Assembly: GCF_003436275.1 (NCBI RefSeq)
Contig: NZ_QSOP01000019.1
Location: forward strand, 1 to 47,954
DNA from: Collinsella sp. TM09-10AT
Lineage (GTDB): Bacteria > Actinomycetota > Coriobacteriia > Coriobacteriales > Coriobacteriaceae
DNA: 47,954 nucleotides
Direction of reading: 5' to 3'
Shown here: positions 1-7,226 of the stretch, one piece after another
How the letters are laid out: every line of letters begins with the position of its first letter
Position numbering within the stretch: position 1 is the stretch's first letter
The notes under the pieces: model-generated
Database searches by the model: none
Seen by the model: only the letters and a program-made list of their open reading frames with translations
Told to the model about the DNA's origin: nothing
Translations under genes and position numbers: made by a program

Positions 1-59
1 GGCCGTGTTCCGCTATGCGGTTGTCAATTTGCGAAAGAAATTATGCGTCACCTGGCACC

Positions 60-1223
60 ATGCAGGCATCGCAGCGTCTCGACCGCTTTGGCGCGGAGGT
101 CTTCGCCTCGCTCAACAACAAGCTGCTCACGCTGAAGGCTCAGGGTAAGACCATTTACAACATGAGCGTGGGAACGCCCGACTTTAAGCCGTACGACCAC
201 GTGGTCGAGGCGCTCACGCAAGCGGCCCAGGACCCCGAGATGTGGAAGTATGCCCTGCGCGACCTGCCCGAACTCAAGCAAGCCGTGTGCGATTACTATG
301 AGCGCCGCTTTGGCGTTTTGGGCATTACGCCGTCTATGGTGCAGTCGTGCAACGGCACGCAGGAGGGCGTGGGCCACTTGGGTCTGGCCCTGCTCGATCC
401 GGGTGACACCATCCTGGTGCCCGATCCGTGCTACCCGGTCTTTGAGGCGGGTGCCAAGATTGCCGATGCCAAGCTCGAGTACTATCCGCTGGTTGCCGAG
501 CATAATTACCTGCCCTATGTGGCGGGTATCGATCCCGAGGTGGCCGATCGTGCCAAGTATATGATCGTATCGCTGCCCGCCAACCCGGTGGGCTCGGTGG
601 GCATGCCCGAGGTCTACGAGGAGATCATCGCCTTCGCCCGCGAGCACGACCTGCTCATCGTTCACGACAATGCATACTCCGATATCGTGTTTGACGGTGA
701 GCCGGGCGGCAGCTTCTTGCAGTATCCCGGTGCGCTTGAGGTGGGTGTGGAGTTCTTCTCGCTCTCCAAGTCGTTTAACGTCACTGGCGCCCGCATCGGC
801 TTTTTGGTCGGCCGCGAGGATGTGGTCTCTGCCTTTGCCAAGCTGCGCGGCCAGATCGACTTTGGCATGTTCTTCCCGATCCAAAAGGCTGCCATCGCCT
901 GCCTGAACGGTCCGCGTGATGAGGTGGAGGCGCAACGTCTGAAGTACCAGGAGCGCCGCGACGCCCTGTGCGACGGTCTTGAGGGCCTAGGCTGGGAGCG
1001 CCCCAACGCGCACGGTTCCATGTTTGTGTGGGCCAAGCTTCCCGGCGGCCGCACTGACTCGATGGCGTTTTGCGAGGAGCTCATGGAGAAGGCCGGCGTT
1101 GTGGTGACGCCGGGCGCGAGCTTTGGTCCTTCGGGCGAGGGACACGTGCGCATGGCGCTGGTCCTGCCGCCCGATCAGATCGCTCTGGCTGTCGAGGCTA
1201 TTCGCGAGGCGGGCCTGTATTAG
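60..1223 (+). CDS. PLP-dependent aminotransferase, class I/II (candidate N-acetyl-LL-diaminopimelate aminotransferase)
   Basis: A fold-type I aminotransferase of 387 residues. The N-terminal region reads like the DapL/PatA group (SQRLDRF, then VGTPDF), and the PLP lysine lies in SLSKSFNVTG with the following arginine in ARIGF. The start at 60 is chosen because family members begin just before SQRL. The frame stays open to the window edge and neither this ATG nor the one at 15 has a clear ribosome-binding site, so the start is uncertain. The lysine operon lies 3.6 kb away and contains dapH, which makes an N-acetylated intermediate; that pathway needs an aminotransferase such as PatA. The substrate is inferred from this context; a general aspartate or alanine aminotransferase is possible. 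Confidence 0.75.
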   Translation: MQASQRLDRFGAEVFASLNNKLLTLKAQGKTIYNMSVGTPDFKPYDHVVEALTQAAQDPEMWKYALRDLPELKQAVCDYYERRFGVLGITPSMVQSCNGTQEGVGHLGLALLDPGDTILVPDPCYPVFEAGAKIADAKLEYYPLVAEHNYLPYVAGIDPEVADRAKYMIVSLPANPVGSVGMPEVYEEIIAFAREHDLLIVHDNAYSDIVFDGEPGGSFLQYPGALEVGVEFFSLSKSFNVTGARIGFLVGREDVVSAFAKLRGQIDFGMFFPIQKAAIACLNGPRDEVEAQRLKYQERRDALCDGLEGLGWERPNAHGSMFVWAKLPGGRTDSMAFCEELMEKAGVVVTPGASFGPSGEGHVRMALVLPPDQIALAVEAIREAGLY

Positions 1224-1367
1224 AAGATCATTTAGGCTCGTCAATAGTTCGAAACCGATTTCGTGCAGTTATTTTACGAATCCTGCAAACAATTTCGGTA
1301 AACGGTCGATTTTTGGCTGCGAATAGGAGCATAATCAAAGTCCCGATTGGATGTATTGGGATTACGG

Positions 1368-1398
1368 CAAGCCGCTCGGGTCGTTCCCGGGCGGCTTG
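1368..1398 (+). promoter_or_regulatory. Hairpin in the ldh leader
   Basis: A 13-bp stem (CAAGCCGC... with ...GCGGCTTG, one G-T pair) closes a 5-base loop and ends 3 bases before the GGAGAG ribosome-binding site of ldh. There is no T-run, so it is a poor terminator. It could influence translation or stability of the ldh mRNA. No Rex-type operator was seen in the 200-base gap. Confidence 0.5.
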
Positions 1399-1424
1399 CT
1401 TGTGGAGAGAGATGGGAGTTTCTA

Positions 1425-2375
1425 ATGGTTAACGAGAAGAAGGTCGCTATTGTCGGTTGCGGTTTCGTCGGTTCGTCTTCGGCGTTCGCGCTGATGCAGA
1501 GCGGTCTGTTCTCCGAAATGGTCCTCATCGACGTGGACAAGAACCGCGCCGAGGGTGAGGCTCTGGATATCGCGCACGGCATGACGTTTGCCGAGCCGAT
1601 GAAGATCTACGCCGGCGATTATTCCGATGTCGCCGACGCCGCCATGATCGTCGTCACCGCTGGCGCTGCCCAGAAGCCCGGTGAGACCCGCCTGGACTTG
1701 GTCAACAAGAACGTCAGCATCTTCAAGTCCATTATTCCCGAGATTAAGAAGTCTGGCTTCGACGGCATTCTGCTCATCGTCTCCAACCCGGTCGACGTTC
1801 TGACCTACGCCGCCATCAAGATGTCCGGTCTGCCCGAGGGCCACGTCATCGGCTCCGGCACCGTGCTCGACACCGGCCGTCTGCAGCAGATGCTCGGCGC
1901 CCACGTCGAGGTCGACCCGCGCGACGTTCAGGCCTACGTCATGGGCGAGCACGGCGACTCCGAGTTTGTCGCTTGGTCCAGCGCTCAGGTTGCCGGCGTG
2001 CCGCTGAACACCTTCTGCGAGCTTCACGGCCACCTGGAGCACGAGGCCGCCGAGAAGCGCATCGCCGAGGACGTCAAGAACTCCGCCTACACCATCATCG
2101 AGAAGAAGCACGCCACCTACTACGGTGTCGCCATGGCCGTTAAGCGCATCTGCACTGCCGTCATGCGCGATGAACAGACCGTTCTACCCGTCTCCTCGCT
2201 CATGGTGGGCGAGTACGGCCTGTCTGATCTTGCCATCTCCATGCCGACCGTCGTTGGCCGCGACGGCGTTGTCTGCCGCGTCCCCGTGCCGCTGGACGAT
2301 GACGAGCAGCATGAGCTTACCGCCTCCGCCAAGGCCCTCAAGGACATCATCGACAGCGTCGACTTCTCCTGCTAA
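1425..2375 (+). CDS. ldh: L-lactate dehydrogenase
   Basis: Reduces pyruvate to L-lactate with NADH in the cytoplasm, regenerating NAD+ in fermentation. The protein has 316 residues, normal for the family. It shows the Rossmann motif GCGFVGSS (11-18), the NPVDV segment near 121, and the catalytic histidine in GEHGDSE (174-180, His176), which separates LDH from most malate dehydrogenases. The ATG at 1425 has GGAGAG upstream; the frame is open further upstream but that part looks non-coding. It stands alone, with a leader hairpin before it and a strong terminator after it. Codon use is strongly biased, as in highly expressed genes. Confidence 0.95.
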   Translation: MVNEKKVAIVGCGFVGSSSAFALMQSGLFSEMVLIDVDKNRAEGEALDIAHGMTFAEPMKIYAGDYSDVADAAMIVVTAGAAQKPGETRLDLVNKNVSIFKSIIPEIKKSGFDGILLIVSNPVDVLTYAAIKMSGLPEGHVIGSGTVLDTGRLQQMLGAHVEVDPRDVQAYVMGEHGDSEFVAWSSAQVAGVPLNTFCELHGHLEHEAAEKRIAEDVKNSAYTIIEKKHATYYGVAMAVKRICTAVMRDEQTVLPVSSLMVGEYGLSDLAISMPTVVGRDGVVCRVPVPLDDDEQHELTASAKALKDIIDSVDFSC

Positions 2376-2406
2376 ATCCAGCTCTTTTGGGCAACAGGCT
2401 ACAATG

Positions 2407-2443
2407 AAAGGCGTCCGGTCCACACGGTCCGGGCGCCTTTTTG
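2407..2443 (+). terminator. Intrinsic terminator after ldh
   Basis: AAAGGCGTCCGG pairs with CCGGGCGCCTTT (one G-T pair) across a 10-base loop and is followed by T residues. It lies 31 bases after the ldh stop. Confidence 0.85.
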
Positions 2444-2474
2444 GTGCAAAGTAACCCTACCCCAATGCGCCATA
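2443..2474. repeat. Short palindromic intergenic repeat, copy 1
   Basis: TTGGTGCAAAGTAACC followed by a C-rich run and TGCGCCA. It resembles the stretch at 3653-3685 (TTGGTGCAAAGCAACC then TGTCCCC and TGTACCAA). The ends are imperfect inverted repeats. It looks like a REP-type dispersed element; no REP-associated transposase is in the window. Confidence 0.4.
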
Positions 2475-2489
2475 GTTGATGGGAGAGTC

Positions 2490-3392
2490 ATGTCGGATTC
2501 GCCTAATTTTTTGACATATGCCCAGACGGTGTTTGATCCGTTTGAGGAGCGGTCGTTCTGCGCGGTGGATAGCCTGGTCTTTGCGTGGTTGTCCTATTTA
2601 CGTTTGCCGGGTGATATGGCGGAGCTGACGAACTGGCAGGGCCTAGACGTACGCGAACTGCTGCGTGCCGAGTGCTACCGGGACATGATTGACGACTTGT
2701 GGGATCCAGAGGGGAGCAGGGCCTTGTTGGAGGCCGTGGCAGCAAACCCTCGTTACCGTGGCGTGCACGTTTGCGGCTATCGTGCCGTGAGCGATGTGGT
2801 AGCGACAGAGCAGTTTGCAGCCATGGCGTTCCGGTTTCCGGCGGGGTTTAGCTATCTTTCCTTCCGGGGGACCGACAGTACGATTGTGGGCTGGAAAGAG
2901 GACTTTAACATGGCGTTCCGGTGTCCTGTGCCGGCCCAGGAATCCGCGGCGCGCTATGTGGACGAGGCGGCGGATGCGATTGACGGGCCACTTTTGTGCG
3001 GAGGTCATTCCAAGGGTGGAAACCTTGCGGTGTACGGTGCGGCGATGTGCTCCGATGTCGCCCGTGAGCGAATCGAACGGGTGTATTCCCATGATGGTCC
3101 TGGCTTCGTCGAGGAGTTTCTGAACGGCAACGCCTTTGCCGATCTTTCCGGCCGCATCGATAAGACGCTACCTCGGTCGTCGATCTTTGGCATGATGTTC
3201 GAGACACAGGAGGACTATGCCATCGTTGAGAGCACTGAGTTCAGCCTGCTGCAGCACAATCCCTTTAGCTGGGTGGTTGATGGTCGCGACTTCGTGTACT
3301 GTGAGCGCCTGTCCGCCGGTGCTCGATACGTTGATGGCTCCATTCGCGAGATGCTCTTGCAGTGGGGCCTGCCGAGCGCGAGCGTTTTGTAG
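2490..3392 (+). CDS. DUF2974 (Mbeg1-like) alpha/beta hydrolase, N-terminal part of a frameshifted gene
   Basis: The 300-residue frame carries the serine-hydrolase elbow GGHSKGGN near residue 171 and the FRGTD segment near 129, as in the DUF2974 lipase-like family. The family is usually near 390 residues. Here the frame ends at 3392, but a second frame (3362-3649) continues with sequence that fits the missing C-terminus. One extra G in the GGGG run at 3364-3367 would join the two as ...LLQWGPAERERF... and give about 386 residues. The reading frame is therefore interrupted by a one-base deletion or a sequence error. The product may be inactive or truncated. Substrate unknown; it stands alone between terminators. 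Confidence 0.75.
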   Translation: MSDSPNFLTYAQTVFDPFEERSFCAVDSLVFAWLSYLRLPGDMAELTNWQGLDVRELLRAECYRDMIDDLWDPEGSRALLEAVAANPRYRGVHVCGYRAVSDVVATEQFAAMAFRFPAGFSYLSFRGTDSTIVGWKEDFNMAFRCPVPAQESAARYVDEAADAIDGPLLCGGHSKGGNLAVYGAAMCSDVARERIERVYSHDGPGFVEEFLNGNAFADLSGRIDKTLPRSSIFGMMFETQEDYAIVESTEFSLLQHNPFSWVVDGRDFVYCERLSAGARYVDGSIREMLLQWGLPSASVL

Positions 3393-3649
3393 ATGCATTG
3401 TTCTCCGTGTTTGAGGCTACGGGTGCTGAGCGGTTTGCGGATATCGCTGGGAATCTGCGCGAGAGCCTGCCCGTGATGCTCCAGGCTGCACAAGGCTTTG
3501 ACAAGGATACGCGACGCTTTGTCTCGCAGACCATCGTGGCAATCCTTAAATGCGCACTGCTGCCCAAACGACCCCAGATCGACATGCCCGCTGCCGGCAA
3601 GAGTTTGGCAGAACAGCTCGAGGCTTGGCAGTCCGAGCTCCTGCGCTAG
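3362..3649 (+). pseudogene. Displaced C-terminal part of the DUF2974 hydrolase
   Basis: This frame overlaps the end of the preceding frame by 31 bases and has no ribosome-binding site of its own. It starts with GPAERERFVDALFSVF and runs 95 residues to a stop at 3649. Restoring one G in the GGGG run joins it in frame to the upstream hydrolase, so it is read as the same gene rather than a separate one. Confidence 0.7.
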
Positions 3650-3652
3650 CCA

Positions 3653-3686
3653 TTGGTGCAAAGCAACCTGTCCCCGATGTACCAAT
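3653..3686. repeat. Short palindromic intergenic repeat, copy 2
   Basis: TTGGTGCAAAGCAACC ... CTGTCCCC ... TGTACCAA. The ends pair with one mismatch. It is similar to the element at 2443-2474 and shares the ACCTGTCCC word with the palindrome at 20704-20738. Confidence 0.45.
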
Positions 3687-3760
3687 CTTCGATGCGCTCG
3701 GGGAGGGCTCGACCGCTATACTGGTTCGTGCCGAAATCGATCTAGAACGGAATGCCGTAT

Positions 3761-4765
3761 ATGAAAATCAATCACGCGATTCTGCATATCCTGGACTTTG
3801 ACTCTGCCGTCAGCGTCATGAGCCAGCGCGAGCTCGATATCGAGAGCCGTACCGTGCGCAACTTTGTGACCACGCATCTGCGCCGCGCACGAACCTCGGC
3901 CGACAATAAGCGCGCCACGTTTGCCGAGAACTCTGCGTTTGGCGGCGAGCTCAAGGGCTATTTCTTTGGCGAGCGCGAGTTCGTAGACCTGTCGCAGCAG
4001 ATTGCGGAGTTTATCTCCTCCGAGCTCACCAAAGCCGAGAAAGCCGAGTCCACCGACGTGCTCGTGGCCGATTTTGACGACGATGAGGATGCCCGCTGGT
4101 TTGCCGTGATGCTGCTGGGCTCCAAGCAGGCTTTTATGCACGAAGTGGGCCGCGAGGAGGGAGAGGTGCGCAACGACATCGCGCGCCACTACGCCATTCT
4201 GCCGAACCCCTCGCAAAAGGTGCCGAGCTATGCCATCGTGCGCGCGAGTACCATGGAGATCGGCTACGTGGACAAGAAGCGCAAGATTGCCGGCGAGGAC
4301 CGTATGCTTATCCCCGATGGCCTGCTGCAGTGCGACACGGGCGTATCGGGCAAGGAGGTCATCGACACCGTGACGCGTGTGGTCGAGGAAGTCGCCGAGG
4401 AGCACGGTGCCAATACGGCCGTAGCGCTCGCTAAGGTTAAGGCTGCCGTTGCCGAGAAGGTCGAGGATGACGAGGAGCTTCCGCCTTGGGATATCGTCGA
4501 TGAGGTCTTTGAGGACGAACCGGTCATCAAGGAGAGCGTACGTGCGGCGCTGACCGAAGAGAAGGTGCCCGAGCGTGTGCCCGTGGAGCGCAAGCAGGTC
4601 GAGCGTGCGGCCGTGCGCAACCACAAGATTCGTACCGACACGGGCATCGAGATCAGCTTTCCGGCCGAGATGGGCTCGAACTCCGAGTACATCGAGTTCG
4701 TCAACGAACCCAACGGCCTCATCTCCATCGAGCTCAAAAACATCGGCAGCATCGAGAATCGATAG
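3761..4765 (+). CDS. Nucleoid-associated protein (NdpA/YejK-like, 37-kDa family)
   Basis: A 334-residue protein resembling the 37-kDa nucleoid-associated protein family: an N-terminal domain with short conserved blocks, the central segments RWFAVMLLGSK and ILPNPSQKVPS, and an acidic middle (about residues 215-265). E. coli YejK is associated with the nucleoid; its exact function is unclear. The ATG at 3761 is preferred over the one at 3752 because GGA lies about 9 bases before it. The gene ends in a terminator shared with the convergent dapH operon. Confidence 0.75.
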   Translation: MKINHAILHILDFDSAVSVMSQRELDIESRTVRNFVTTHLRRARTSADNKRATFAENSAFGGELKGYFFGEREFVDLSQQIAEFISSELTKAEKAESTDVLVADFDDDEDARWFAVMLLGSKQAFMHEVGREEGEVRNDIARHYAILPNPSQKVPSYAIVRASTMEIGYVDKKRKIAGEDRMLIPDGLLQCDTGVSGKEVIDTVTRVVEEVAEEHGANTAVALAKVKAAVAEKVEDDEELPPWDIVDEVFEDEPVIKESVRAALTEEKVPERVPVERKQVERAAVRNHKIRTDTGIEISFPAEMGSNSEYIEFVNEPNGLISIELKNIGSIENR

Positions 4766-4792
4766 CGGCTCGAGTAGATTGACCGTAACGAA

Positions 4793-4822
4793 AAGGCCAA
4801 AGCCCTTTGGGGCTTCGGCCTT
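4793..4822. terminator. Bidirectional terminator between the nucleoid-associated gene and dapH
   Basis: AAGGCCAAAGCCC pairs with GGGCTTCGGCCTT around a short loop, with A residues on the left and T residues on the right. It lies between two convergent genes. Confidence 0.75.
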
Positions 4823-4824
4823 CT

Positions 4825-4842
4825 TGGTAAAACCGCGTAACT
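4825..4842. repeat. Half copy of the GTTACGCGGTTT palindrome
   Basis: TGGTAAAACCGCGTAACT is identical over 18 bases to the reverse complement of 29003-29020, which is one arm of a perfect hairpin after rnd. It touches the 3' end of dapH. Confidence 0.5.
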
Positions 4843-4843
4843 A

Positions 4844-5563
4844 TTAAAGCTGACGTAGTCCCTCTTCGAGGCCGGTCTTGCTGTCGGTTTTCTCATCGCG
4901 CATCTTGATGACGCGGGCGGGGACGCCGGCCACGACGGCACCAGCGGGGACGTCCTCGACGCACACGGCGCCGGCGGCAACGACAGCGCCCTTGCCTACG
5001 TGCACGCCTTCCAGGACCACGGCGTTGGCGCCGATCATGACATCGTCCTCGATGATGACGGGCGTGGCGCTTGCGGGTTCAACGACGCCTGCCAACACGG
5101 TTCCAGCGCCGATGTGGCAGTTCTTGCCCACTGTGGCGCGGCCGCCCAGCACGGCGCCCATGTCGATCATGGAGCCCTCACCGATGACGGAGCCGATATT
5201 GATGATGGCACCCATCATGATGACGGCGCGATCGCCGATCTCGACGCGGTCACGGATGATCGCGCCCGGCTCGATGCGGGCGTTGATGCCCTTAAGGTCG
5301 AGCATGGGCACGGCGGAGTTGCGGCAATCGTTCTCCACATCGTAGTAATCGATGGAATCGGCATTGGCATCAAGGATGGCTTTGAGCTCATCCCAGTCAC
5401 CAAAGACGGTCTTGCCACGACGACCGCCGTAGACGTGCGCATTGCCCCACTGGACCTTCATGCCGGGCTTCTCGCGCACGTACAGTTTGACGGGCGTCTT
5501 TTTGGGCGCTGTGGCGATGTAGTTGATAATCTCCTGGGCATCCATCTCGGCTGCATTGCTCAT
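4844..5563 (-). CDS. dapH: 2,3,4,5-tetrahydropyridine-2,6-dicarboxylate N-acetyltransferase
   Basis: Transfers an acetyl group from acetyl-CoA to tetrahydrodipicolinate in the acetylase branch of diaminopimelate synthesis. The 239-residue size matches DapH (Bacillus DapH is about 236) rather than the longer DapD. From about residue 90 the sequence is a left-handed beta-helix of hexapeptide repeats ([18 protein letters not shown] ... IGANAV), with the typical [20 protein letters not shown] stretch and the ending AGVPARVIK. The ATG at 5563 has GGAGAG upstream. It is the last gene of the lysA-dapA-dapB-dapH operon, 39 bases after dapB, and is presumably controlled by the lysine riboswitch far upstream. 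Confidence 0.92.
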   Translation of the reverse strand: MSNAAEMDAQEIINYIATAPKKTPVKLYVREKPGMKVQWGNAHVYGGRRGKTVFGDWDELKAILDANADSIDYYDVENDCRNSAVPMLDLKGINARIEPGAIIRDRVEIGDRAVIMMGAIINIGSVIGEGSMIDMGAVLGGRATVGKNCHIGAGTVLAGVVEPASATPVIIEDDVMIGANAVVLEGVHVGKGAVVAAGAVCVEDVPAGAVVAGVPARVIKMRDEKTDSKTGLEEGLRQL

Positions 5564-5602
5564 TTGCTGTCTCTCCTTTGGGTGGATCCGGTTGATACCT
5601 GG

Positions 5603-6343
5603 TTAGGCAAACATGACCTGGTCGAACGTATAGAAGCCGTGCTCGCGGGTGACGAGCTTCTGCGCGGCTGCCAGAGCGCCGTTGACGAAGATCTGACGGC
5701 TCGTGGCGCGATGCGTGAGCGTGACTTCCTCGTCTTGGCCAAAGAAACTCACTTCGTGTACGCCGGCGACCGTGCCGCCGCGCAGCGAGTGCATGCCGAT
5801 CTCCTTGGGGTCGCGCGCGCCGCACATGCCCTCGCGGCCATAGACGGGCTGGTAGCCTGCCTCGGGCTCGGCCTCGACGACGGCGTCGAGTAGCAGCTTG
5901 GCGGTGCCGCTGGGAGCGTCGACCTTTTGGTTGTGGTGTGTCTCGACGATCTCGCAGTCAAAGCCAGGCAGTTCGCGCGTGGCCTGTGCCACCAGATGAC
6001 GCAGGGCCGCGATGCCGATGGAGTAGTTGCCGGAGTGCATGACGCGGGCGCTCTGACCTAGCTCGCGCAGGCGATCCATCTGCTCGGGCGTATAGCCCGT
6101 GGTGCCCGAGACCAACGCCGCGCCTGTACGCTCGACATAGGCAACGACGGCATCGAAGGTCACGACATTCGAGAAGTCGATGATGACGTCGGCTGCCGGG
6201 GCGCTTTCGAGCTCAGACAGGTCAAAACCGATCTGGGCCACAATGTCGAAAACGGGCTGTCCGGCGGTATCGACAATACCCTCGGCAGTGGTGCGGATGA
6301 GCGAGCCCATGCGGCCCGTTCCCATAATGACGGTCTTAATCAA
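5603..6343 (-). CDS. dapB: 4-hydroxy-tetrahydrodipicolinate reductase
   Basis: NAD(P)H-dependent reduction of 4-hydroxy-tetrahydrodipicolinate, the second committed step to diaminopimelate and lysine. At 246 residues it is normal for DapB. It has the nucleotide-binding motif GTGRMGS near the N-terminus, SGTTG near residue 100, and the family signature ETHHNQKVDAPSGTA around 155-170 with the catalytic histidine pair and lysine. Its start lies inside the end of dapA (8-base overlap), which suggests translational coupling. Confidence 0.96.
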   Translation of the reverse strand: MIKTVIMGTGRMGSLIRTTAEGIVDTAGQPVFDIVAQIGFDLSELESAPAADVIIDFSNVVTFDAVVAYVERTGAALVSGTTGYTPEQMDRLRELGQSARVMHSGNYSIGIAALRHLVAQATRELPGFDCEIVETHHNQKVDAPSGTAKLLLDAVVEAEPEAGYQPVYGREGMCGARDPKEIGMHSLRGGTVAGVHEVSFFGQDEEVTLTHRATSRQIFVNGALAAAQKLVTREHGFYTFDQVMFA

Positions 6344-7226
6344 GCAGACCAGCTCCCTTCAGAGCATCGGTAAGTGCGGCACGCGTATCGTCGGCCATGG
6401 GGCACAGCGGCATGCGGTAGTTTGCCTCGATCATACCCATCTGGGCGAGCGCTTCTTTAACGGGGATGGGGTTGACCTCGCTAAAGAGGGCGTTGATGAG
6501 CGGCTGGCCGGCAATCTGGATATCGCGGGCGCGCGCTACGTCACCGTCCAGATAGGCGCGGCACATGTCGTGCACGAGCTGCGGCTGTACGTCGGCCCAC
6601 ACGCTGATGGCACCCGAAGCGCCCAGGCTCATGAGCGGCACGGTGAGTGCATCCTCGCCCGAGTACATGCGGAAGTCATCAGACAGCAGGTGGGCGATCT
6701 TGGCCGCGTAGGCGACGTTGCCCGAGGCTTCCTTAATGCCCATGATGTTGGGGTGCGCAGCCAAGCGCTCTACGTTGCGCTCGCTGATGCTGCAGCCGCA
6801 GCGGCCGGGGATGTTGTAGAGGATGCAAGGGATGTCCACGGCATCGGCGACGGTCTTAAAGTGCTGGTAGATGCCCTCTTCATTTGACTTGTTGTAGTAG
6901 GGGGTAATGAGCAGCAGGCCGTCGGCGCCCAGGCCTTGGTAAGTGAGCGACTTGGTGAGCATGGTTTGCGTGGAGTTGGAGCCCGAGCCGGCGATGACGG
7001 GGACGCGGCCCGCAACCTGCTTGACCACTGCGGCGACAACGGAGTTGTCCTCGTCGTCGGTCATCGTGGCACTCTCTCCGGTGGTGCCCAGGGTGAGGAT
7101 GGCGTCAGTGCCATTTTGCAGGTGGAAATCGATAAGGCGCTCGAGTGCATCAAAGTCGACGCTGCCGTCCTTTTTAAACGGCGTGACAAGGGCGACGATC
7201 GAACCCTCGAGGTTGCGGATGTCCAT
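6336..7226 (-). CDS. dapA: DapA, internal in-frame start within the lysA-dapA frame
   Basis: Translation from the internal ATG at 7226 would give a 296-residue DapA, the normal size for the free enzyme. The ribosome-binding site AAGGAGAA lies at 7231-7238, with 4 bases between it and the ATG. Motifs: TLGTTGES for pyruvate binding, the Tyr in ILYNIPGR (Tyr137) and the Schiff-base lysine in MGIKEASGN (Lys165). Whether cells make the fusion, the free enzyme or both cannot be told from sequence. Confidence 0.6.
   Translation of the reverse strand: MDIRNLEGSIVALVTPFKKDGSVDFDALERLIDFHLQNGTDAILTLGTTGESATMTDDEDNSVVAAVVKQVAGRVPVIAGSGSNSTQTMLTKSLTYQGLGADGLLLITPYYNKSNEEGIYQHFKTVADAVDIPCILYNIPGRCGCSISERNVERLAAHPNIMGIKEASGNVAYAAKIAHLLSDDFRMYSGEDALTVPLMSLGASGAISVWADVQPQLVHDMCRAYLDGDVARARDIQIAGQPLINALFSEVNPIPVKEALAQMGMIEANYRMPLCPMADDTRAALTDALKGAGLLD

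Noticed and set aside
1224..1424. Rex operator or a small RNA gene before ldh
   Set aside because: No TTGTGA-N6-TCACAA-like palindrome and no promoter-terminator pair for an independent RNA were found.
3356..3370. Programmed ribosomal frameshift in the DUF2974 gene
   Set aside because: No X XXY YYZ slippery heptamer in the right phase and no obvious stimulating structure; a single missing G is the simpler reading.
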